Shown piece after piece: positions 43,401 through 55,400 of a DNA stretch of 64,000 bases; the first letter of the stretch is position 1, and each line of letters begins with the position of its first letter. The position numbers and the translations under genes were made by a program. Source of the DNA: Siphonodentalium dalli. Taxonomy: Eukaryota; Mollusca; Scaphopoda; Gadilida; Siphonodentaliidae. The stretch covers positions 52,219,349 through 52,283,348 of the forward strand of contig CP136062.1 in NCBI GenBank assembly GCA_032622095.1, read 5' to 3'. The notes under the pieces are model-generated. The model saw only the letters and a list, made by a program, of their open reading frames with translations, did no database searches and was not told the origin of the DNA.

Positions 43401-46400
43401 GATATAGTCATAAAGAGTAGGAAAATAATAGATAGCAGAAACCCAGAGAACACATACAAATTTTGTGTTATGATTTATGTTTCATAATTAGATTTAATTT
43501 AAGCATTGTATGATCCACGTTATGTGAAAAGAAATAATCAATAAAGCGAGGTCCCCTGGTCATTTCTGTAAATTTAGTATCCACTCACATAATGTGGGTC
43601 ACACAAAGCAACGATAGTGGCCGAAAATGGAAACGTGACCACCTGACCCAGAGACAACCCGACCTGAGTGTATTTTGTGTCGGCTCGTTCTGATTGTCAG
43701 GAATGTGTTGTCACATGTTTTTCAGTAAATATTGTTATTGTGTTTATAATATTTTTCTTCGTATTTTCTTCTAACTTCTTTTACAGGACAAAACGAGCAA
43801 GCCTTGAAATAGGGTGTCTGTCATTTGCAGAATGAGGTCCCCAGAGGGTGAATTTAGTGATGCTACCCCACATAGCGGGCTAGCATCACCAAATTCACCC
43901 TCTGGGGACCTCATTCTGATTACACCTCAGCAGAATGAGGTTCCCAGAGGGTGAATTTGGTGATGCTAGCCCACTATGCGGGGTAGCGTCACTAAATTCA
44001 CCCTCTGGGAACCTCATTCTGCAAATGACAGACACACTATTTCAAGGTTTGAAAACGAGTGTAAAAATTCAGGGGACAAAAAAGAGTATTATATGTCATT
44101 GAATTTGGCTGATTATGGTCTAATGTTGGACAATTGAAACAGAATGGCAAAACAGCTGGTGTACGAAGCTTTTAATGTGCGAGCACACTGTTCAAATTTT
44201 ACAATTACTTTGTCTGCAAAGAGTTAGGCCTACTTTTATTACATACCGTTATATGCTATGTTAACAGTTAAAATTAAGAAACTTATTTATTCTCAGTTCG
44301 GGTTGGGTTGTCCCGCATTGGGTTGTCCCGGGTCGGTTGGGTTGGGGTGGTCAGGTGGTCCTTTTCCCACCAAAAATAGGATTTTCCCCTTGATGTTTTT
44401 ACCCTTTTATACTAAAGGGATTCTCGCATTCAGTTATAAATGTATACATTGGAATGATCTATTATTCATTTGGAGGGATGTTAAGGTGATAAAGGCAGAC
44501 GGCAGATAAATAAAAATGCAGAAGGAGCCCTGTTTATTGAGGGAAATGTTTAGTTAATAAGTTCAACAAATGTTTGGTGAACTTATTATCTGAACATTTC
44601 CTACGGGATAACTACTCATCAATGATGCTTTAGTATATAAAGGGCTAATCATATTACCCATTTATATTTGACAAAATTACTAATTTTTTATGACTCACAG
44701 ATTTAAGTAGGATAAAAAACAAACTTTTAAATCAAAATCAGTTATTATGAGAATGCATCTATTGCATAAAAAAGAAACATTATGTGAAAAAGAAATTTAT
44801 TATGCATCTATAATTATGGGGGTGTTTTTTTGCAGTTGACGGGAGAAACAAAGTCTGCTGAGATGTTACTGAGTCTGGCTATCACTCGACACTGCAGCTT
44901 TGCCATCGACATAAACTTTCAATCCAGCCAATCTACAAACCTGATTACGCTCAAAAACTCTGTTTGCGTGAATGACTGCAGCGGCAATGGAATCTGCCAG
45001 GGCAGTAAGTCAGCAGTTATTCTGGGTATTTTAGGGATATACATGTAATTCCCTAATTAATTGACTCTTTAACCACAACAGAATTATGGGTAACTTTTCA
45101 GGATTTAGTCGGAAATATGGCTTGTTGCAATCCATCGGAAAGCTCTCGGGGAGAGCTTTCCGATGAATGGCAGCAAGCCATATTTCCGACTAAATCCTGA
45201 AAAGTTACCCATAGTTCTGCTGTGGTTAAAGAGTCGATTACTTAGGGCATTACTGTACATATATTCAGAGCCCCTATAATTGGGAAAACTTGCAGTGAAG
45301 GCTCCATCTGTACCAGATGGTTTCCGGATGATAACTTTAGTTTTAGTTATCTGATTTTTTTTAAATTTTGTATGTGGATTAGCCACATGAAATACAGTTC
45401 AAGTTAAAATTTGGATTCTGTCGCCCATTTTTGCCAGAGCTATGGACCTTGTTGACTTAGAATTTGCCGATTATTTTAGTTTCTGGGTGATAACTTTAGT
45501 TATCTGTTTGTTTTCAAATTTGGTATTTGGTTTGCACATATGGGTTTCCGTTCGCCTATTTTTACGGAAGTTATTGTCCTTGTTGACTTATTATTTTGGT
45601 TTCCGAGTGATAACTCTAGTTTGTTTTAAAATTTGGTATATGGATTACTCTTATGAAAGTACAGATCAAGTTCAAAGTTAGGTTTGGTCTGCCCATTTTT
45701 ACTGCGGTTATTGTCGTTGTCATCTTATAATATTTCAAATTTGTATGCAGCTCAGTTATGAGACAATTTATGCACAAGTGTTTTATCCATATAACATATT
45801 TCATTCGAAATGAAGCCACCGTTTAGGAGACACTAAAGGTTGAGCTGCCTTTTATTTTCTGTGTTGGTGAGTTGCTGCACTAGCTGACATATTGTTTTAA
45901 TTATAGCTTTTACACATTCAGTGCCATATTTCTTGGAGACACACTCATGCGGTAACTGACAATATATATGTGTGTACCATAGGTTGTGGTTCCACTGTAT
46001 ATAATGTTAATTTAATATTCATGTTTGTCAATTTATGTCAATCTTCATTTATGGAGGAAATAAAGATGTAATAATAATAATAATAAATTATTACCTAAGT
46101 CATCGACTCAAAAATGATTTAAAAACCCACTTGCCAAATTTTTGCCAAATGCCGCATGAACTTTGGTCCCATAGGCACTGTTAAATGTCAATTGATTTCA
46201 TCTTTCAGAAAAATGTAAGTGTTCTGAAGGATTCACGGGTGCTGATTGTGCGATTGTCGTGTCTGTGAAGCCAACAATCCGTGTCACAAATGATGGGCTG
46301 TGTAACCAGTTGTCAGAGGACTGTGGCACCGCCAAGTTATATGGAGAATTTGACGAGGAGAAAACAACGTGTTACGTCACAGAGATAACTGTAAGTTGTT

Positions 46401-49400
46401 AATGTTAGGTGTTATAAGCAGACTCTTTCGAACATAAATCAATTAGTCAATACAACAATGAATAGAACCAGTTACCATCGTTCTGTAAAGAATTCTTTCT
46501 TATCTACCAGAAATCCATGTTTTAACCTTTTCATGATGGGAGCTGCGCTGGTGCAGCATTAAAGAACCTGTGCCAGTGCATTCTCTTATATATGTGAGTC
46601 TCCCATAGGGAGCCTTGCAACTATAAAAGAATACACTGGCTTAAAAGGTAAATATTATTAGGCCAATTTATTCTCTTATATATGTGAGGCTCCCTATGGG
46701 AGATGGGAGACTTGCATATATAAGAGAATGCATTGGCACAGGGTTTTTGCAAAATTTCAGGAAACTCCTGTCATGGAAGAGTTAGCCTGTATTCTTTACA
46801 GGGTTTGTATAAATGTTTTTGTTTTTGGTCTAGTTTATCTGCTTGTTTCAATATGGGCACTATATCGTCAATTTATTTAATTATTTCATTCCAGGTTGAT
46901 GCTGAAGGGTACACAAAGATCGTTCCTCAGCCGGTGCAGGTTGATGTCATATTCGACAATTTTGAACAGATACAGTGTAAACTGCCAAAATCCAATGCTA
47001 AATATCTCATCTTTACCAAGAACGGAGATGGCCCAATGTCAGCAGAAGCCATCTTTATTTCCCATAATGCCCAGTGTTATTCCTGCTCTGGACAGAAAGG
47101 GACTTGTCAAAAAAGGGTAGGTAGCTGTCAAAATATCACCATTGTAGTTGGGATGGGCACAGCATTACAGTAACAACCTTTTATTATATTTTCATTGCCT
47201 TTTTAGCTCAACTTTACTTTGTAAAGTTTGAGCTATTGCCATGGCTTGGTATCCGTCGTCCGTGTGTGCGTGCGTGTGTTTGTACGTGTGTGCGTGTGTG
47301 ATTCGTCAACAATTTCCTTTAGTACGGGCTACAGGTCGTACCTTTGGTCGGATCATTATAAAATTTGTCATAGCTGTTGACATTGACATGTAGATTGGAA
47401 CGAGTCATTTGGGGGTCATTCGGAAAAAAAACATGGCCGCCAGTGGCCATCTTGGATTTCAAAATTCAATCCATTAGCACGGGCTACAGGCCCTACTGTT
47501 ACAGGTCGTACTCTTTGTCTGGTCATCATGAAATTTGTCATGGATGTTAATATTGACATTTAGATGGGAAAGAGTAATTTTAGGGTCGTTCGGCCAAAAA
47601 ACATGGCCGCCAGCAGCTATCTTGGATTTTTCTCTTTGCACGACTAAATCCTTTGGCACCGGCTACAGGTCGTACCTTTGGTCGGATCATCATGAAATTT
47701 GTCATGGATGTTAACAATGACATGTAGATGGGAACGAGTCATTTTCGGGACATTCGGACAAAAAACATGGCCACCAGCAGCCATCTTGGATTTTACTCTT
47801 TGCATGACCAAATCCTTTGGCGCGGGCAACAGGTCGTACCTTTGGTCTGATCATTATGAAATTTGTCACAGCTGTTGACATTGACATATAGATGGGAACG
47901 AGTCATTTTGGGGTCATTCGGCACAAAAACATGACCACCAGCAGCCATCTTGGATTTCAAAATTCAATCCATTAGCACAGGCTACAGGCCATACTATATG
48001 TCTGATCATCATGAAATTTGTCATGGATGTTTATATTGATATGTAGATGGGAACGAGTAATTTTAGGGTTGTTCGGCCAAAAAACATGACTAAATCCTTT
48101 GGCACGGGCTACAGGTCATACCTTTGGTTGGATCATTATGAAATTTGTCATGGACGTTAACAATGACATCTAGATGGGAACGAGTCATTTTCGGGTCATT
48201 CAGCCAAAAAACATGGCCGCCAGCAGCCATCTTGGATTTTACTCTTTGCATGACCAAATCCTTTGGCGCGGGCTACAGGTCGTACCTTTAGTCGGATCAT
48301 CATGAAATTTGTCGTGGATTTTATTCTTTGCATGACTAAATTTTTTGGCACAGGCTACAGGTCGTACCGTTGGTCGTATCTTTATCAAATTTGTCATGGC
48401 TGTTAACATTGACATGTAGATGGGAAACGAGTCATTTTGAGTTATTCGGAAAAAAAAACATGGCCACCAGCAGCCATCTTGAATTTTACTCTTTGCATAA
48501 CTAGACCTTTCAACTTTCCACATTCCTAATCACTCCATTGACTGTAACACATGAAATTATTCTCTTTCCAAGTTGAGCTACAGTGTCATTGACACTTTCA
48601 TTACATCAAAATATTAATCTTATCCCCACTCGCAGGAGACCATATGTGTTATTCCACCCTCATGATGTCATCCTACTCTCAACAGTGCATCATGACATCA
48701 TATTTTTGCTTCATTCGGTATACTTGCGCATTGTTTTAACAGAAAAGGTTAGCGATGTAGCTTTAACTCTTGTGAGTGCCAGGTCCGATTTTTCTATCAA
48801 CCCATATACCCTGTGCCAATGCATTCTCTTATATATGCGAGTCGACTATAGGTCGCCTCGCATATATAAGAGAATGCATTGGCCTAACAATTTTTCATCA
48901 TTTGTTATTATTTTTTACAATTTTTTACAATTTTAATAATTTTTTAAAAATCTAAAAAAAAAAATGTTTTTTATTTTTTTAGGGCCGATTTTACAGACCG
49001 TAAATTAGGGATGACGAGATCGGCCCCTGGCACTGAAAGGGTTAAGAATGTGTTAGGTCTAGGTTTCATATGGTTTCACTGATCAGCTGGTAGGTAGCAA
49101 ACTGCTACAAAATCTTATTTCACTGCAGCTTGTAAGAGACCTACCGTTAGAAGTTGATATTCATTTTTATGTATGATTTTTCAGCTGTACCCAACGTGAG
49201 CGCCTTCTGTAGCTTTAATATTGTGTCGTTACAGGAAAACACTTGTTACACTGATGATATCTGTAGCTTTAATATTAAATGTGTCGTTACAGGAAAACAC
49301 TTGTTACACTGATGATATCTGTAGCTTTAATATTAAATGTGTCGTTACAGGAAAACACTTGTTACACTGATGATATCTGTAGCTTTAATATTAAATGTGT

Positions 49401-52400
49401 CGTTACAGGAAAACACTTGTTACACTGATGATATCTGTAGCTTTAATATTAAATGTGTCGTTACAGGAAAACACTTGTTACACTGATGATATCTGTAGCT
49501 TTAATATTAAATGTGTCGTTACAGGAAAACACTTGTTACACTGATGATATCTGTAGCTTTAATATTAAATGTGTCGTTACAGGAAAACACTTGTTTCATT
49601 GATGATATCTGTAGCTTTAATATTAAATGTATCGTTACAGGAAAACACTTGTTTCATTGATGATATCTGTAGCTTTAATATTAAATGTGTCGTTACAGGA
49701 AAACACTTGTTACACTGATGATATCTGTAGCTTTAATATTAAATGTGTCGTTACAGGAAAACACTTGTTTCATTGATGATATCTGTAGCTTTAATATTAA
49801 ATGTGTCGTTACAGGAAAACACTTGTTACACTGATGATATCTGTAGCTTTAATATTAAATGTGTCGTTACAGGAAAACACTTGTTACACTGATGATATCT
49901 GTAGCTTTAATATTAAATGTGTCGTTACAGGAAAACACTTGTTTCATTGATGATATCTGTAGCTTTAATATTAAATGTGTCGTTACAGGAAAAACTTGTT
50001 ACACTGATGATATCTGTAGCTTTAATATTAAATGTGTCGTTACAGGAAAACACTTGTTTCATTGATGATATCTGTAGCTTTAATATTAAATGTGTCGTTA
50101 CAGGAAAACACTTGTTTCATTGATGATATCTGTAGCTTTAATATTAAATGTGTCGTTACAGGAAAACACTTGTTTCATTGATGATATCTGTAGCTTTAAT
50201 ATTAAATGTGTCGTTACAGGAAAACACTTGTTTCATTGATGATATCTGTAGCTTTAATATTAAATGTGTCGTTACAGGAAAACACTTGTTTCATTGATGA
50301 TATCTGCTACATGAACAAGAGACTGAATCCTACAAAAAGAACGGAGATTTGTAACACATCTGTTTCCACCTCTTCTTGGTCCACAACTACAGGTATGCGT
50401 CTATGTCAGTCTGTATGTGTGTATGTATGTATGTTTGTATGTCTGTATGTCTGCATGTATGTATGTATGTATGTATCTATGTTTGTATGTATGTCTGTAT
50501 GTATGTAAGTATGTATGTTTGTCGGAATGTATGGTGTCATTAAAGCCATGCAAATTCAATTTCCCATTTCTCAAACGAAAATATTTTGAAAAGTATGTAT
50601 GCGCGATTTGGTATTATATCTTTTATTTCTGGTGCACAGCATTCTACATCAGCATTGGCTAGCTCCGGGTCTAATTTCAAGGGGGAATCGCATATGTAAG
50701 AAAATGTACTGGCATAGGATCTTTAATGCTGCACCAGCGCAGTTCCCATCATGAAAGGATTAAAGTGATGTGGAACACTCTGCTGAGGTGTTGAGAATGG
50801 AATATCATATGTGACCCGCCATATCAAATCCAGTCGGAAGACGGGATTTTTTTACCCTGTGCCAATGCATTCTCTTATATATGCGAGTCGACCATAGGTC
50901 GCCTCGCATATATAAGAGAATGCATTGGCCTAACAAATTTTTATCATTTTTTTAAAATAAATGTTTCTTACAATTTTTAGGACATAAAATAAAAAACATC
51001 CATTACCCTGCAGGGAGCCCCACACATATATAGAAGCATATAGAAGAGTGTCGTCTGCTCATGTTTGTCTGGGGCTCTGTATGGGTGAAATTATAAAATT
51101 GTTAAAGAATACAAGAAAAAATTATTAAAATTGTAAAAAATTGTTAGGCCAATGCATTCTCTTATATATGCGAGGCGACCTATGGTACAGGGTAAAAAAA
51201 ATCCCGACTTACGACTGGATTTGATATGGCGGGTCACATATAGCCATGTCAAAATGTGGTTATTTTTATAAATTTTATATCCAAATATAAATCGGATATG
51301 AACCCTGTCTTAATGGCAAGTGTAATTTTCAGACAGTGCAATTTGTTTTTTTGTGGATAGGGTCGGAATCGAACCCCGGCCCATGATGGTGAGGTGCGTC
51401 TTGCGACTCAAAGTCGGACGTCAATACCACACGGCCACCAAAGCGAAAAACAAATTATTTAATTTGCACTTCTCAAAATTACACTTGCCTTTAAAATAGG
51501 AACCTTATGTGTTATATAGTCCCAGACATGTTCAAAGAGCAACACTCGGCATGTCTCAGAGACGTATATATATAACATGCTACTGTGCCATATCTGCCTG
51601 TCATAATGCTTTTTCTGTCTTGTAGACCGATGCCCAAGATCATCAGTTGATTGGATCGCAACAGGAAATAAGGCTATTGGTTTCCACAATGATAAATCTG
51701 TATCAAACGTAACTCTAGAGGAATGTAAACAGGCCTGCCTTGAGGAACTCGAGTTTGACTGTGCATCTATCGACTACAATAGCGACACCCTGGAGTGCCG
51801 ACAGTCACGATACAGTCAACACAGTGTCGGACAATACTTTGGTAACTTCGGTAGTTGGTCGAATTACCAATGGCTTTGCACTGGTGGTAAGTAGAATCCA
51901 AGCCTTGGCATAGTGTGTCAAGACATTAGCAGAATGAGGTGCTCAGAGGGTGAATTTAGTGACTATCCCCGCGCAGAGGGCTAGCGTCCCCAAATTCACC
52001 CTCCAGGAACCTTATTCTTCTCAGGCCTCAACTGCTATGGGAGACATAGGATCAGATTGAAGTACCCCAGTTGAAGTTGGTGATGTAATGCTTCCTCGTT
52101 GGAGAATGGGAGTTACAACAGCCTCATGTTCACAATCACCAAGGTATTAAAGGTACTCAATCCGATTAAGCACCCCTAAATTACTATTTCTTTGGCTTGG
52201 GGGGTAAAAAATATTTGATTCGAGTCAAGGAACCTACCCATCAAGCTCAGAGTGATCAGACATCAATTTTTTAAGTTTGTTATTTCAATTGTTTGTGGCC
52301 TGGAAACATGCCGGTCAAAATTGCGGATGAAGATAGATAACTCTGAAACAAGTGGTAATACGACCAAATTTCATGAATACTCAAGTGATAATACGGCCGT

Positions 52401-55400
52401 ATTTCGTTATTTTTGGAAATTTTAGACCGTATTTTGTTGCAATTAATCGATTCTGATAACTAGAGTGTAATTTGAAGAAATAATGTTGTTGTATCTTGAT
52501 GATATGGGGACCCTCAGATCCGATTGAGTACCTTTAATCAATGTAAAGCACATTAAAATCTTTCACTCTATAATGTGCTATAAAAATTAATGGGTTGATC
52601 TATTTATTCCATTTATAGATCGGTGCACAGGCAAACACACCAGCTGGTCAGTGTCGTCAACTATGGGCATGGCTAGTGCAGATAAAGTCGATGTCAAGGT
52701 CGAGGGCATCTGGTCAATGGAGTTGTGCGAGAGTAAATGCTTAGAGTCGCCAACATGCAAGAGCGTCAGGCACAATCTAAAACGTGGACTATGTATCGGA
52801 TTTACAAACAACAAACAGGACAACCCGAGTGAGGCGCTAAAGACAATCCCATCCTGGGAGTATGCTGAGTTCGAATGTGTTGCCAGTATGTAGTTTATTC
52901 ATATACTGTCGATTTGCTGTAATTTCAGGGGTTTTTTTGGATGATTTTCCAGTCACAACTTTTGAGGTGTCGTCGCCGATAGTCATACAAATATAACTCG
53001 CCTAAAATTACTTTGTTGGGAGGAGAGATATGAAATACCGAAACAAAGGTTTCAAACCAAACTTTTATTATAATATGCTGTAAATTCCATAGTGATGTTC
53101 CGATAATCGGAATCGGAATCGGCCATCGGCCGATAATAGCCCATCGGAAATTAATCGTACCTCGCAGTTGAACATCGGATTTCACCGATTGTCAAAACAA
53201 ATAAAAACGTTCTAGTATCTAAGCAATGTGCACGCTTTAATAAACGTACGCAATACAACTGTAGTATTTAATGTAAAACGCAGTTGTAACAGCCTAAAAA
53301 GAAGCCATTCGCATTATCCAAACAGTCTGATATGATTATATATTATAAGAATGGCAATACACATGCCCGACATCCCGTGTAATGTGAAGTTATTGGTTCA
53401 ATCGCGTTAACACGAACTAGATTCAAAGAAAGCTTGACCTCATTACAGTGTAGCTTCCTGTAGAGCACGTGCCATGTGACGTCACATGCTATGTCAATAA
53501 CTTGAAGCACACTGAATTAATTAGTACAGTCGTGATCAGAACTGTCTTCAATAACGACCAACGTGAGTAGGGGCATAATTAGCTTTTTCGTCTGTACAAC
53601 GTATGCTATGAAATACGCTTAGATCCACATTGAACTTGGTTGAACTCGGTCTCGCGAAACAAAAATTGAGCAGGCGGAACTATAAAAGCTTCCGAGTTGT
53701 TAAAAGATAAAAGGTGTGACCAATGGAAACTTGGGAAATCTCAGACAAATATGACAGCAATTATTATCCATCAATCTAAATTTAGTTAATAATCATCGCC
53801 ATTCCATACATTGTTGCAACTTACAAGTATTCAATCAAGACTTTTACACCGCATGCAAGTGTTCCACACACGGTCATAACGTTACTCTGAGTCGTCACCT
53901 TTGATCTTTTTGTCAAAACAACTACCGGGTACATCAAAGGAAGCACACAACCGACGTCGGCAGAAATACTGTGGCGACAGTGTGTATATATTTCTTTGAT
54001 GTATTTGGCTTTGAAACTCTGCGGGATAGGGAGTGCATTAGGTGTATATAGGTCCATTATAGGAACAAACGCACAATATATATAAACATCGGAATCGGAA
54101 ATCGGCTGATTGTGCCTCCAGGTATCGGAAATCGGTCCGATAAGCTTTTTCATTATCGGAACATCACTAAAATTCCAAGTTGTTCATTCTGGTTTTCAAG
54201 CTCTTGGTGCCGATCTTTATAAAAAAAATGTTGCTGGCATAAAATTATGTAGATTTTGGGAAGATCTATAAGATTTCCAACCAAACTCATTGATATCGCA
54301 TTCAATACTTGTAATTGTTTCTTATAAGATCTGCATATACAATTTAAACACAGAATTCAGTCGCGTTTCACGTGATTACTTTGGATCCAGGGCCATAGTT
54401 TTTGACTGGTCTGACCTTTGTAGAATGAGGTTCTCAGAAGTTGAATTTAACTCATTAATTTTGTCTTTTAAATTAGCTTCACCTGGTGAGAGAAGTAATG
54501 TTGTTGCCTCAGACGTATCCATAGTAACGGAGTTCAGCATGAATGCCGATGTAGTGACATGTAACTATAAAATACCCGAATCTCCTGACGTAGAACTCGA
54601 GGCGTATGTTTTGTGGAACGTAGATGGAGAGTACATTGCCGAGGACAGTCCAGCAGGATCTAACCAACTTCCTGCTCAATATGTCAACGCCATTCAAGAT
54701 GGAACCAAAGTAAGCTTCCCACGCTGAACTGTATGAATTGTATCATTGCCACTGAACTGTATGCATTGTACATGTATTTCCGCTACTGAACTATATGAAT
54801 TGTATCTTTGGGGGTATTTGAGCTTGCAGACTGTAGCCGGCTGTGGCTTATAAGACATGCACAGTGGAAAGCTGCAGCAGCCAGGGAAATAAATGGCCAC
54901 TATCACTAAACTCCGACTCTGATAGGGGAATTTCTTATCAGGAAGATATTTGTTTGCTCCCTGGGGACCCATAATTGTCATTCCCATTTTGTTGGCGAAC
55001 AAACTAGATATTTTGTATCTATGATATATTTCTTGTTTGTTGAATAATTAAACTTATTTCGTAAAAACATATAGGCTATAATTATGTCTTGTTTATATAT
55101 GCCTACTTAGAGAAGAGAGAGATATATCTATATATGATCACATATCCTAATCTTTTAAATATCAGATTTATGGAAGCATTGACTCAGTAGGAGTATTAAT
55201 TACTTCAAATGTGCTGCTTCAGTGAGCGAGACCATTGGTGAATAGATATAGCAACATTATTCCGATATCATATTATCTATCAGCCACAATTTTATCCAAG
55301 TTCGGAGTACCAGTACGATAGTTAGTGACCACCGGCTGTGGCCGGCTGCAGCTTTCTACTGCACATACCTAGCCGGCTGTAGACCTGGCCGCCTGTAGCC

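Noticed and set aside
47204-48595. Possible coding repeats on the - strand (61- to 94-codon frames)
   Set aside because: The frames recur in each ~170-bp unit because the unit is tandem. They contain no domain and are broken between units.
49235-50330. CRISPR-like array of 58-bp repeats
   Set aside because: There are no spacers. The units are contiguous, carry a splice acceptor and exon start, and the host is an animal genome.
51353-51439. Functional tRNA gene on the - strand
   Set aside because: T-arm and acceptor stem do not pair well, and the anticodon-type TTG conflicts with a class II variable arm. Reported as a tRNA-like element instead.
53821-54153. 110-codon - strand frame inside the hAT-like element
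   Set aside because: No hAT dimerisation or catalytic motifs; too short and without conserved residues to call a transposase remnant.
52886-54476. Gene boundary between exons 20 and 21 (two separate genes)
   Set aside because: No stop after exon 20, a good donor GTATGT, a phase-compatible acceptor at exon 21 and no visible signal peptide before exon 21. Kept as one gene, with the alternative stated.
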